Shown: positions 33,495 to 41,605, counted from the first letter of the stretch. The stretch is DNA of 49,310 nucleotides from an uncultured Lachnospiraceae bacterium (GCA_947566705.1 CANOLA010000013.1:1-49310); one strand, 5' to 3'. Numbers and translations: made by a program. Notes: a model not told the origin generated them from the sequence alone.

Positions 33495-34343
33495 ATGGAA
33501 AAGGAGTATGTAGTACTGGAAGGAAAAGTTTTTGTGGTAGAACTTTTGTCAAATCTGGGTTCTGCAAATTACGGCTGGTGTATTTCAAAGCTTCCTGAGC
33601 AGCTCATTGTGATGGAAACAGAGAATATTCATGTTGGGGGCAGGGGCAGCGCGACAACACTGCAGAGGTTTTATTTCGGGGCAGTATCCGCAGAGCCAGT
33701 AAATGCTGAAATTTCTTTTACAATGAACTGCTGGTCAAAGCTTTCCGACGTGGCGGAAAACTTTACGGCAAAAGTGAGAATCGTTGCAAGTAATTCGGAG
33801 GAATTTGTATCTTACAGTGAAAATATGGAAAATATTGCAATACCTTATGGGTATATATATGCAAATAACAGTATACAGAATTCCTGCCAGGATTACGGAT
33901 TGCCATATGACAGACTGGATGTTGCAGAAAAGTACGGCTATCCATGCGGAGTACAGGATGCGAACTTAAAGTATGGCTATCCATGTGGAATGCAGGATGC
34001 AAACCTGAAATACGGCTATCCGTGTGGAGTACAGGATGCGAACTTAAAATACGGCTATCCATGCGGAATGCAGGATGCGAACTTAAAGTATGGCTATCCA
34101 TGTGGAATGCAGGATACTAATCTTAAATATGGCTATCCATGTGGAATGCAGGATGCAAACCTGAAATACGGTTATCCGTGTGGAATGCAGGATGCAAATC
34201 TGAAATACGGCTATCCATGCGGAGCGCAGGATGCAGTGCTGAAATACGGCTATCCGTGCGGAGCACCGGGTACAATCGTGGCATACGGCTATCCATGCAT
34301 GGAATACACGAAAGAAACACGCCCGTATGGTTTTCCATATTAG
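33495..34343 (+). CDS. chagasin-like protein with nine tandem KYGYPCG repeats (candidate RiPP precursor)
   Basis: 282 residues. Residues about 5-100 look like a chagasin/I42 cysteine-protease-inhibitor fold: GSANYGWCI replaces the NPTTGY loop, HVGGRGSATTLQRFYFGA the GxGG loop, and AEISFTMNCW the RPW strand. From Lys146 there are nine exact 13-residue units, consensus KYGYPCGMQDANL, then AYGYPC and a tail ending RPYGFPY. A degenerate unit (DYGLPYDRLDVAE) precedes them. One Cys per unit, ten in all. No signal peptide. A radical SAM/SPASM gene starts 18 bases later, so the repeats are inferred to be modification cores behind a leader-like domain. Alternative: a structural or inhibitor protein with a repetitive tail. 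Confidence 0.75.
   Translation: MEKEYVVLEGKVFVVELLSNLGSANYGWCISKLPEQLIVMETENIHVGGRGSATTLQRFYFGAVSAEPVNAEISFTMNCWSKLSDVAENFTAKVRIVASNSEEFVSYSENMENIAIPYGYIYANNSIQNSCQDYGLPYDRLDVAEKYGYPCGVQDANLKYGYPCGMQDANLKYGYPCGVQDANLKYGYPCGMQDANLKYGYPCGMQDTNLKYGYPCGMQDANLKYGYPCGMQDANLKYGYPCGAQDAVLKYGYPCGAPGTIVAYGYPCMEYTKETRPYGFPY
33930..34280 (+). repeat. nine tandem 39-bp coding repeats
   Basis: Each 39-bp unit encodes 13 residues. Units differ mostly at synonymous positions (AAG/AAA, TAC/TAT, TGC/TGT, CCA/CCG, AAC/AAT) and at Val/Met/Ala after CG. The protein sequence is therefore kept by selection rather than by very recent copying. Confidence 0.95.
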
Positions 34344-34361
34344 AGGAAAGGAGAAAGGCAT

Positions 34362-35798
34362 ATGAAATATCAGCCAATTACCTGCGTATGGGAAGTAACC
34401 ATGGGCTGCAATATGCACTGCGGACACTGCGGCTCTTCCTGTGCGAAACCTCTGGACGGGGAACTTACCACAGAAGAGGCACTGGATTTATGTGACCAGA
34501 TTGCAAAGCTTGGGCTGAAATGGGTGACACTTTCCGGCGGGGAACCTCTTACCAGACCGGATACTCCGGAACTGGTAAAACGGCTGTCCTCTCAGGGCGT
34601 TTCTGTTAATATCATTACCAATGGGTGGCTTCTTGATAAAGCCATGGCGGAAAGATTAAAAGACAATGGCATTGCAACAGTTGCAATCAGCATTGACGGA
34701 ACAAGGGAAATCCATAATGATATCCGAAAAGAAAAAGCTTTTGAGCATGCCGAAGAAAGCTTTCAGAATCTGAAGGAACTGGGAATCAGAACCGGAGCCG
34801 TTACGACCATAACCAACCGCAACATACAGATTCTTGGTGAATTAAAAGAAGAACTGATTTGCATGGGTGTAAAAACATGGCAGGTGCAGCTGGGACTTCC
34901 GATGGGGAATTTAAAAGACAGACCGGACTGGGTTCTTTCACCTGAAAAAGTGCAGGATATTATAGATTTCTGCTATGAAACAGCAAAAGAGGGAAGAATC
35001 AAAATTTATCCGGCGGACTGTCTTGGTTACTACACAAAAAAGGAACTGGAAATCAAAAAGATTTCCTACGAAACAGACATGGTTTCTTTATGGGACGGAT
35101 GCAATGCCGGAATCAGGGGGTTTGGAATTCTACATGACGGAAGGATTCTTGGCTGTACTTCCATACGGAATGAAGAGTTTATTGAAAAAGAGTCCGTCAG
35201 GGAACGCTCCCTGCGGGATATCTGGGAGAATGGAAAATGTTTTGAATGGCGCAGAAACTTTAAAAAAGAGGAATTAAAGGGCGACTGCAAAACCTGCATT
35301 TATGGAAGCAAATGTCTGGGAGGATGTCCGAATACCAGACTTACCATGAATGGAGATATTCATTCCGAAAACCAGTACTGTGCCTATAACCTGAAGCTGA
35401 AAGAAATGAAAGCGAAACAGCAGGAAATAACAGAATCAAAGGGCTTGTTTGAAAAGGCCGACGGCCTGATTAAGCTGGGAATTTACCAGGAAGCCGCCAT
35501 TGTTCTGTCGCGCCTGCTGGAGCTGGAACCGGAGCATGAAAAAGCACTGGTGGCAAAGGCATATGCGGAATATATGTGCGGCAATTATGAAATATGCAAA
35601 GAGGATAATGCAAAAGCGTTAGCACTGAATGAGGAAAACGCTGACGCATTAAGCGGGTATGCCATTGCACTTTTTAAACTGGGAGATGTACAGGACGGTA
35701 TTAAGAACATGAAAAAAGCCGTAGCTCTTTCCGGCGGCAGAAAGGACATGCAGAGTGATTTAGCCAGAATGATGGCTGCGGAGCAAATCCCATGTTAA
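34362..35798 (+). CDS. radical SAM/SPASM protein with C-terminal TPR domain
   Basis: 478 residues. The radical SAM cluster motif is CNMHCGHC (Cys16, Cys20, Cys23), followed by SGGEPL for SAM binding. A SPASM region has Cys247, Cys265, Cys309, Cys312, Cys318, Cys322 and Cys340 (KGDCKTCIYGSKCLGGCPN), enough for auxiliary FeS clusters. Residues about 360-460 form tetratricopeptide-like helices (GIYQEAAIVLSRLLELEPEH, NYEICKEDNAKALALNEENA). SPASM enzymes modify RiPP precursors, forming thioether, C-C or epimerised residues. Position after the Cys-repeat gene makes that protein its likely substrate. No RRE-like N-terminal domain is seen, so the TPR may recognise the leader. Confidence 0.88.
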   Translation: MKYQPITCVWEVTMGCNMHCGHCGSSCAKPLDGELTTEEALDLCDQIAKLGLKWVTLSGGEPLTRPDTPELVKRLSSQGVSVNIITNGWLLDKAMAERLKDNGIATVAISIDGTREIHNDIRKEKAFEHAEESFQNLKELGIRTGAVTTITNRNIQILGELKEELICMGVKTWQVQLGLPMGNLKDRPDWVLSPEKVQDIIDFCYETAKEGRIKIYPADCLGYYTKKELEIKKISYETDMVSLWDGCNAGIRGFGILHDGRILGCTSIRNEEFIEKESVRERSLRDIWENGKCFEWRRNFKKEELKGDCKTCIYGSKCLGGCPNTRLTMNGDIHSENQYCAYNLKLKEMKAKQQEITESKGLFEKADGLIKLGIYQEAAIVLSRLLELEPEHEKALVAKAYAEYMCGNYEICKEDNAKALALNEENADALSGYAIALFKLGDVQDGIKNMKKAVALSGGRKDMQSDLARMMAAEQIPC

Positions 35799-35828
35799 TT
35801 CACAGCGCGATAAATTAAATATTTCTGA

Positions 35829-35862
35829 TACAGACATGCGGTTTCTGCATGTCTGTATTTTT
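35829..35862 (+). terminator. rho-independent terminator of the deiminase/radical SAM operon
   Basis: 11-bp stem TACAGACATGC (35829-35839) with GCATGTCTGTA (35847-35857), then TTTTT. Confidence 0.85.
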
Positions 35863-35940
35863 GTCTGCAATCCTGCTGTTTCATGGTAAAAGCATCAATG
35901 ACGAATGGAACTGGTACTTTTATGGTGACCCTTTTTGTAA

Positions 35941-35946
35941 TATAAT
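35941..35946 (+). promoter_or_regulatory. -10 box before the second OmpR regulator
   Basis: TATAAT, 33 bases before the ATG at 35979. The -35 match is poor. Confidence 0.45.
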
Positions 35947-35978
35947 ACAAGAAGGAAAATTTAAGGAGAATAAATACG

Positions 35979-36650
35979 ATGAAAGAGATTCTGATTGTGG
36001 AAGATGACAGCAGGATTAATGAGATGATAAAAACTGGTTTATCAAAAGCAGGTTATTCATGTGTCAGTGCGTTTTCCGGCACGGAAGCAAAATTACTGCT
36101 GGAAAGCCGCTCATTTGATTTGATGATTCTGGATTTAATGCTTCCGGGAATAACCGGGGAACAATTGTTAGAAGAGATCAGAAAAAGCAGCGCCATGCCG
36201 GTAATTGTACTGTCCGCAAAAGATGAACTGGATACAAAAGTTGACCTTTTGACGCTTGGTGCGGATGATTATATCACAAAACCTTTTGAGTTAAAGGAAC
36301 TGGAGGCAAGGGTGCTCGTACAGCTTCGTAACCATGCACAGCGGGACAAAACAAACAGCCTGCTGGAATATAAAAATCTATGCCTGGATACAGAAAAGAA
36401 ACAGTTGTTTGTAAGTGAAAAGCCTGTTTCCCTGACCGCCAGGGAGTACCGGATTATGGAATTATTTTTAAAATATCCCCAGAAAGTTTTTTCCAAAAAC
36501 GAGCTGTATGAATATGCCTGGGAAGAATATTATATCGGGGAGGACAAGACAATCAATGTCCATATCAGCAATATCCGCGGGAAAATAAAAAAGGTTTCGG
36601 AGAGAGAATGTATTGAAACGGTCTGGGGACTGGGATTTAGGCTGCTGTAA
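35979..36650 (+). CDS. OmpR-family response regulator (antimicrobial-peptide resistance type)
   Basis: 223 residues. Receiver with Glu8-Asp9-Asp10, phospho-Asp52 (LDLMLPG) and Lys in ITKPFE, then a winged helix (about 130-223, KTINVHISNIRGKIKK...ETVWGLGFRLL). AAGGAG before ATG. It is followed by an ABC ATPase, ABC-2 permease and kinase, the gene order seen in bacitracin/lantibiotic detoxification and immunity modules. It probably binds TTAAC repeats in the gap before the ABC genes and induces them. Confidence 0.92.
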   Translation: MKEILIVEDDSRINEMIKTGLSKAGYSCVSAFSGTEAKLLLESRSFDLMILDLMLPGITGEQLLEEIRKSSAMPVIVLSAKDELDTKVDLLTLGADDYITKPFELKELEARVLVQLRNHAQRDKTNSLLEYKNLCLDTEKKQLFVSEKPVSLTAREYRIMELFLKYPQKVFSKNELYEYAWEEYYIGEDKTINVHISNIRGKIKKVSERECIETVWGLGFRLL

Positions 36651-36652
36651 AC

Positions 36653-36704
36653 TTTAACATTTCTTAACCCTTTTTTGACGTATGTTTAACCATTTCCTGT
36701 TAAT
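36653..36704 (+). promoter_or_regulatory. TTAAC repeat cluster before ABC genes
   Basis: TTTAAC (36653), TTAACC (36664), TTTAACC (36685) and TTAATC (36700) surround a TTGACG (36675-36680). Probable response-regulator boxes and promoter for the ABC pair. Spacing is irregular, so this is tentative. Confidence 0.35.
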
Positions 36705-36748
36705 CTGTTACTGCAGAGATGAAAATAACAGTGATAAAGGAGGAACTT

Positions 36749-37651
36749 ATGGAATATGTGGTAGACACTTGCGCGCTGACAAAACAGTTCCGAAAGCATA
36801 AAGCAGTAAACAATATCAGCCTGCATATCAAAAGAGGGGAAATCTACGGCTTTATTGGAAGAAACGGTGCCGGAAAAACAACTTTTATGAAGATGGTATG
36901 CGGGCTTTCTGTACCGACGTCAGGAGAACTGAAACTGTTTGGTGCGGCAGGAAAAGAAGCTGCAAAGTACCATAGCCGTATCGGCAACCTGATTGAACAG
37001 CCCGGATTGTACAGCGAGATGACTGCATGGGAAAATCTGCACATGAAATGCCTTGCGCTTGGAATCCATGAAGAAGACTATGAGAACAGGCTGCTTGCCA
37101 CCGTTGGACTGGCGGACGCAGGAAAGAAACGTGTCAGACAACTGTCCCTCGGAATGAAACAGCGTCTGGGAATTGCCATGGCACTGGTGGGAAAACCAGA
37201 CCTGCTGGTTCTGGACGAACCGGTCAATGGACTGGACCCACAGGGAATTGCAGAAGTCAGAAAGCTTTTATTAAAACTGAAAGCCGAGAAAAATATGACA
37301 ATTTTAATCTCCAGCCATATTCTGGAGGAACTTTATAAAGTGGCGGATACCTTTGGCATTATCCATAATGGAGTACTGATTCAGGAATTGTCAAAGGAAG
37401 AACTGGATGAAAAATGCAGCGACTACACCGAAATCCTCACGAAAGATGCAAAGAAAGCATGTCCGGTGATTGAGCAGACGGGCTGCCGGAATTACCAGGT
37501 AATGCCTGATAACAGTATTCGTATTTTTGACGTGATACCGGAACCCGGAAAACTGAATATGAAACTGGTAAATGAGGGCTGTATGGTAGAGTCCATGCAT
37601 ATGGTTTCCGGTAATCTGGAAGAGTATTTTCTGAATTTGACAAGGGATTAG
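36749..37651 (+). CDS. ABC transporter ATP-binding protein (BcrA/lantibiotic immunity type)
   Basis: 300 residues from ATG 36749 after AAAGGAGG; an in-frame ATG at 36719 lacks a ribosome site. Walker A GRNGAGKTT, Q loop, signature LSLGMKQRLG, Walker B LLVLDEPVNGLDP and H loop in LISSHILEE. The C-terminal 80 residues match the BcrA/NukF/LanF-type extension. It energises the following permease, expelling or removing a membrane-active compound. Encoded within an RR-ABC-permease-HK unit. Confidence 0.92.
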   Translation: MEYVVDTCALTKQFRKHKAVNNISLHIKRGEIYGFIGRNGAGKTTFMKMVCGLSVPTSGELKLFGAAGKEAAKYHSRIGNLIEQPGLYSEMTAWENLHMKCLALGIHEEDYENRLLATVGLADAGKKRVRQLSLGMKQRLGIAMALVGKPDLLVLDEPVNGLDPQGIAEVRKLLLKLKAEKNMTILISSHILEELYKVADTFGIIHNGVLIQELSKEELDEKCSDYTEILTKDAKKACPVIEQTGCRNYQVMPDNSIRIFDVIPEPGKLNMKLVNEGCMVESMHMVSGNLEEYFLNLTRD

Positions 37652-37662
37652 GGGGTGTCAGG

Positions 37663-38514
37663 ATGTTGAATTTAATCAGAATGCATTTATACCGGATGGC
37701 AAGATCAATCAGTTTATGGATAGTTATGGTTATCATGGTTGCGAGCTGTGCTTTTTCAAGCTGTATGCAAATAGTATCTCTGGATATTACAGGTCCTCTC
37801 TGGCCGGACTATGAAGAGTCAGAGAGTGGTTTTGGACTTTTCTTTTCTCCGCCGGCAGGTAAGTATGGGGAGGCTGCTTCTTTTCTGGAGTTTTATAGTT
37901 CCGATTTATCATCCGGGATTCTTCTTGTGTTCCTCTCTATCGCCTGTGCCATCTTTTACGGAGAGGAAATAAAAAGCGGTTTTTTGAAAAATATTACGGG
38001 GCAGACAAGAGATAAGACGGATATTTTTTGGTCAAAGGTTATCTTCACCATACTCCTTACCTTATTTATGATGCTGCTTTATGGCATAGCAAAGTTTATT
38101 GGGCTAAAGCTGCTGTTTCCCAAAGAATATACGCTGCGGTTTGCATCAGAATGCTGGCCGGCAATCCCATTTATATTGGTAGGAAATTTTATCCTGCATC
38201 TGGCGTTTGCAGGAGGAATTGTGTTACTTACCATGTTATCCAGAAGTACAACAGTAGGCAGTATTGTAGGAATATTTACTGCTCTGGGTCTGCCGGGAGG
38301 TGTTCTGGGTATGATGGAGGAATCGTACAACGTGGAGCTGGTAAAATATCTGATAACAACCAATGTACACAATATGCGGATTGCGACAATATATAATGAA
38401 TGGATTGGATATTCGGAAAAAGATATTTATTTTGCACTGGGTGCAGGTTTTTTCTTTTTCATTCTTTATGAAGTGCTGGGAGCGGTTTATTTTACTAAAA
38501 AAGATGTGGATTAA
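37663..38514 (+). CDS. ABC-2 type permease (lantibiotic immunity/bacitracin type)
   Basis: 283 residues with about six transmembrane helices; the ATG lies 11 bases after the ATPase stop. Long extracellular stretch after helix 1 (SLDITGPLWPDYEESESGFG...), then IACAIFYGEEIKSGFLKNI, the conserved coupling segment of ABC-2 immunity permeases. It forms the membrane half of the exporter. The substrate is predicted to be a peptide antibiotic, from family and from the flanking two-component genes, not from direct sequence evidence. Confidence 0.85.
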   Translation: MLNLIRMHLYRMARSISLWIVMVIMVASCAFSSCMQIVSLDITGPLWPDYEESESGFGLFFSPPAGKYGEAASFLEFYSSDLSSGILLVFLSIACAIFYGEEIKSGFLKNITGQTRDKTDIFWSKVIFTILLTLFMMLLYGIAKFIGLKLLFPKEYTLRFASECWPAIPFILVGNFILHLAFAGGIVLLTMLSRSTTVGSIVGIFTALGLPGGVLGMMEESYNVELVKYLITTNVHNMRIATIYNEWIGYSEKDIYFALGAGFFFFILYEVLGAVYFTKKDVD

Positions 38515-38528
38515 AGGCGGAAAATTTT

Positions 38529-39449
38529 ATGGAATGGTTTTGTCTCGGAACTGTTTTTTTACTGTTTGTTTTTATTTTGAAATACTGCATTTACCGGCGG
38601 CAGATTCATGAAATCTGCCGCCAGCTGGACTTTATGCAGAAAGAAACAACAAATAAAAGAATCCAGACAGATTTGTCCAGAAAAGAAATTATAAATCTTG
38701 CGGAGCAGATTAACTATATGGCGGACAGAAAGGAAGAAGAAAGTCTTTCCATTAAGAGTAAAGAGCAGCAGTTAAAGGAAACGCTGGCAAATATATCGCA
38801 TGATATCCGTACACCTCTCACATCCATGAAAGGTTTTTTTGAGTTATATACGCAGGAAGGAGAACCGGAAAAAAAGGAGTATTTTGAGCAGGTAATCCGG
38901 GAAAAAATGGATGATTTAACAGTTCTGCTGGAGGAACTTTTCACCTATACAAAACTGCAGAATGAAACCTATGAACTGCAGCTTGAGCAGCAGGATTTTA
39001 CAAAGCTGGTACTGGACAGTCTGTTTTCTTTTTACGGTCAGTGGAAGGAAAAAGGAATTTCCCCCGTGCTGTCTGTGGATGAAGATACGGTAATGGTTTT
39101 ATGTAATGACACGGCGGTCAGGCGTATCCTTACCAATGTTCTGCGCAATGCCATGCTGCATGGGGACGGGGAGATTGAAATACGCTATCAGGTGAAAAAA
39201 GACGGAGTGTTATTCCGGTGCTGTAACGGATTTCAAAGTGCAGGGGAACCCGACATGGAGCGTGTGTTTGAACGTTTTTATAAAGGGGACAGCGCCCGCC
39301 GGGAATCTTCCAGCGGACTGGGTCTGTCCATTGCAAAGGAGCTGGCGCTGCGGATGGACGGGAACATGGAAGCACGGGCAGAGGACGGGAGGTTTCTGGT
39401 TGAACTTGTATTTCCCCGCGCAGGGGCTGGGTTATTTTTTATGGGCTGA
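38529..39449 (+). CDS. sensor histidine kinase (intramembrane-sensing type)
   Basis: 306 residues. Only a short N-terminal hydrophobic stretch (about 2-22) precedes a coiled linker, so it lacks an extracellular sensor domain. HisKA has His91 in NISHDIRTPLTSM, and HATPase has the N box (ILTNVLRNAMLHG) and G2 (SSGLGLSIAKE). Kinases of this kind depend on their partner ABC transporter to sense antibiotic flux. Completes the unit begun by the response regulator at 35979. Its 3' end overlaps the convergent DUF2812 gene by 18 bases. Confidence 0.9.
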   Translation: MEWFCLGTVFLLFVFILKYCIYRRQIHEICRQLDFMQKETTNKRIQTDLSRKEIINLAEQINYMADRKEEESLSIKSKEQQLKETLANISHDIRTPLTSMKGFFELYTQEGEPEKKEYFEQVIREKMDDLTVLLEELFTYTKLQNETYELQLEQQDFTKLVLDSLFSFYGQWKEKGISPVLSVDEDTVMVLCNDTAVRRILTNVLRNAMLHGDGEIEIRYQVKKDGVLFRCCNGFQSAGEPDMERVFERFYKGDSARRESSSGLGLSIAKELALRMDGNMEARAEDGRFLVELVFPRAGAGLFFMG

Positions 39450-39986
39450 TTTATAATATTTCCAGTATGGAATTGCGAATGCTATAAACATTACCAGATA
39501 TACTACAAACATTACGCAGAAAAACACCAGTAAACCATAGTTGAAAGGTGTATGAACCCGGCTTTGCATAATAATTTGCGGGATAATTATCGAAAAGAAC
39601 ATTACAACAAGAGGTATCATACGCCCCGCAAAAACCCGTTTCATCATATCCAGCCGGGAAGCATCGTCACAGAAGATTTCTTCCTCTGTTTTTTCCATTT
39701 CAGAAGCTGCCTTGCGAAAATAACTGTAACCTACATAGTTCTGCAGATATTCCCAGCCGCAGTCGCTGAAGAGCTGAATATATTCGTATTTCTGGTAAAT
39801 GCTGTCCGGATTGTAGTCTAACTGGTAGATCATATCTTTTGGTTCACATTTTTTAAAATGGTACAGACAAAGACCATTAACCGCGACAAATTCCCAGCCT
39901 TTTTTATGCTGTTCCCTTAAATATTTTTCTTCTTTCTTCCATTCGGGAATAGAGAAAAATCTGATTTCGGTTTTGAAATTTTCCAT
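39432..39986 (-). CDS. DUF2812 membrane protein
   Basis: 184 residues from ATG 39986, with GGAGG upstream; an in-frame ATG at 40025 lies inside the PadR gene. Starts KTEIRFFSIPEWKKEEKYLR, the DUF2812 signature (FSIPDYEKEEKYL-like), then a soluble region (GWEFVAVNGLCLYHFKKCEP) and two transmembrane helices at the C-terminus (about 113-135 and 150-175). DUF2812 proteins are nearly always encoded with a PadR regulator, as here. The biochemical role is unknown; a membrane stress function has been proposed in general for such pairs. Confidence 0.85.
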   Translation of the reverse strand: MENFKTEIRFFSIPEWKKEEKYLREQHKKGWEFVAVNGLCLYHFKKCEPKDMIYQLDYNPDSIYQKYEYIQLFSDCGWEYLQNYVGYSYFRKAASEMEKTEEEIFCDDASRLDMMKRVFAGRMIPLVVMFFSIIIPQIIMQSRVHTPFNYGLLVFFCVMFVVYLVMFIAFAIPYWKYYKSAHKK

Positions 39987-39987
39987 A

Positions 39988-40302
39988 TTATTTTGCCTCC
40001 TCCATGCTTTCATATAAGCGCTCAATCCGCTTCATTTCCAAATCAAGCACTTGTTTTCCAAGCTCTGTAATGCAATAAATTTTGCGGTTTTCCTCTTCCC
40101 TGATAAATTGAATCAGACCGTCTTTTTCCATTTTTGACAGACTTCCGTACAACGTTCCCGGACTGATTTTTATTTCTCCGTGCGTTAACTGTTCTGTTTT
40201 TTTTACAATACCGTATCCATGTGCTTCTTCCCTCAGACACAGCAAAATGTAAAAACCTGTTTCGGTCATTGGTACATATACTTTTTTAATATGACTATCC
40301 AT
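39988..40302 (-). CDS. PadR-family transcriptional regulator
   Basis: 104 residues, the short subfamily. Winged helix: MTETGFYILLCLREEAHGYG, ISPGTLYGSLSKMEKDGLI, then a C-terminal dimer helix (GKQVLDLEMKRIERLYESM). Typically a repressor released by small molecules. Its stop lies one base from the DUF2812 start, so translation is coupled. Promoter TTGACA-N17-TATACT and a CGAA-centred palindrome at the likely transcription start indicate autorepression. Confidence 0.92.
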   Translation of the reverse strand: MDSHIKKVYVPMTETGFYILLCLREEAHGYGIVKKTEQLTHGEIKISPGTLYGSLSKMEKDGLIQFIREEENRKIYCITELGKQVLDLEMKRIERLYESMEEAK

Positions 40303-40328
40303 GATACCACCTTACTCAGCACTGCTAT

Positions 40329-40345
40329 ATATCGAACTTCGATAT
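40329..40345. promoter_or_regulatory. palindromic operator, likely PadR site
   Basis: ATATCGAACTTCGATAT, a perfect 17-bp dyad (8+1+8) just downstream of the -10. A further half-like GCGATATAG lies at 40361-40369 inside the promoter spacer. Confidence 0.65.
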
Positions 40346-40349
40346 GTGC

Positions 40350-40378
40350 AGTATAGCACTGCGATATAGTAATGTCAA
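40350..40378 (-). promoter_or_regulatory. promoter of padR/DUF2812
   Basis: Minus strand: TTGACA (40378-40373), 17 bases, TATACT (40355-40350). Near-consensus, flanked by CGATAT motifs. Confidence 0.8.
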
Positions 40379-40517
40379 GGGAAAAATGTTAAACAGATGG
40401 ACTGTTGTCAATAACATGCCAAAATGATATAATCAAGAAAATTACAGCATCATTGTCTGCAGCATATTTTAAGCAGTTGCGGCAATGGCGGAATAAAATA
40501 TCGGAGGAGGAAAAACA

Positions 40518-41000
40518 GTGTTTAAATTTGAAAAATCAGAAACAATGCTGGAAAACGGCGGGGGATTGAATATTGCGGATCTGCTTGATATTGATGATAC
40601 ACAAATGTACCAGGCTGCATTTTTAGGACGGTGTAAGACATTATTCGGCGAGCCGTACAGCACCAGTGATGACAATGAGGCTCTGTATTCCTATTACATA
40701 AAAGCACTGGAGGAAGATGGCAGTGAGGTAAATCTGGAGATATATTACGGTTCCGGCGGACCGTCAGTTGGCGTGGAGGACAGCGAAACCGGGGAACGGG
40801 CAGCCATTGAACTGGCAAAGCTGATTATGGAAGCAGAGCCGGCGGACTATAAGATTGCAAGCAGTTATGATGATCTTTCCGTGCGGATTGTAATGGGGGT
40901 GGAGAACGGAGAACCATTTTATAAAACGCTGCTGCCGGGAATGTCCGAGGATATGCCGGAAGAGGAAATGATGAAGGCAATGGAAGAGTTTTTTGGATAA
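40518..41000 (+). CDS. small acidic protein, unknown function
   Basis: 160 residues from GTG 40518, seven bases after GGAGGAGG; there is no upstream in-frame alternative. Very acidic, cytoplasmic, with no membrane segment and no recognised domain. Mixed alpha/beta pattern (NLEIYYGSGGPSVGVED... RAAIELAKLIMEAEPADY). It heads a row of small unconnected genes up to 43641. Could be an immunity-type or phage-derived protein; there is no direct evidence. Confidence 0.6.
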   Translation: MFKFEKSETMLENGGGLNIADLLDIDDTQMYQAAFLGRCKTLFGEPYSTSDDNEALYSYYIKALEEDGSEVNLEIYYGSGGPSVGVEDSETGERAAIELAKLIMEAEPADYKIASSYDDLSVRIVMGVENGEPFYKTLLPGMSEDMPEEEMMKAMEEFFG

Positions 41001-41046
41001 TCAGATGCAGCATTGTTCGGAATGATAGTCAGATAAATATGATTTT

Positions 41047-41196
41047 ATGTGTGAGGTTGCCCTGCCAAACAGGGAAATTTCTTTTGTCTATAACAAGGAA
41101 ATTTTTCAAAAGCTGGATATGGCTTTTAGTGGAAAAAAGGTCGAAATTGCAACAGAATCATTTGAATTACAGGAGGTAAGACATGAATTCATTTAA
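41047..41196 (+). pseudogene. fragment of AAA-ATPase-like/PDDEXK_9 protein
   Basis: A 49-codon open frame reading CEVALPNREISFVYNKEIFQ resembles the linker (…IPNREV…F) between the ATPase and nuclease domains of DUF1703-type (AAA-ATPase_like plus PDDEXK_9) proteins. No start signal of its own and nothing of the rest nearby. Its frame ends inside the next gene. Resemblance is from memory of the family. Confidence 0.4.
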
Positions 41197-41566
41197 GATA
41201 GGGGATACAGAATTTGGCGTAGGAAATGTTCATTTTTCGATTGAAAATAATCTGGTTAATCTTGAGATTAACGGAAATGAAAAGATACTGGATGAGCTGG
41301 CAGGGGAGGAAAACAGCAGATGGGGCTGGGCATTATATCCGCCACGGATTTATTTCCGCAGCGTGCCGTATGATGGTGAATGTATTGTGATTGATGAGAG
41401 TAATCTTTATGATTATGACATTTCACTTTATATGATGGAGCATAATGATTTTACAGGAACACTGAAAATTACAGATGAAAATATTCAGATTCAGGGGATG
41501 GCTGGTATGATGGACGGGGTGTTGCCGGTTTCTGTATGTGTTGAAAGAAATACTGCCGGGATTTGA
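41183..41566 (+). CDS. hypothetical beta-rich protein
   Basis: 127 residues, AGGAGG eight bases before the ATG. Acidic and aromatic, with an alternating beta-strand pattern (FKIGDTEFGVGNVHFSIEN, YFRSVPYDGECIVIDE). No recognised motif. Similar small proteins occur as immunity proteins in polymorphic toxin clusters, which fits the Imm49-like gene at 42200, but this is only contextual. Cytoplasmic. Confidence 0.6.
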   Translation: MNSFKIGDTEFGVGNVHFSIENNLVNLEINGNEKILDELAGEENSRWGWALYPPRIYFRSVPYDGECIVIDESNLYDYDISLYMMEHNDFTGTLKITDENIQIQGMAGMMDGVLPVSVCVERNTAGI

Positions 41567-41605
41567 GGAAGTAATATCATCTTATAAGATGGAGCAGGTG
41601 ACAGT

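Noticed and set aside
33930-34280. Regular 39-bp repeats that could be taken for a CRISPR array
   Set aside because: The units are directly adjacent without spacers, are in frame within a gene with a good ribosome site, and vary synonymously.
34083-34427. Minus-strand frames with repeated HMDSHI/AWIAVF-like units
   Set aside because: Mirror image of the 39-bp coding repeats; only the plus frame has a ribosome site and a neighbouring modifying enzyme.
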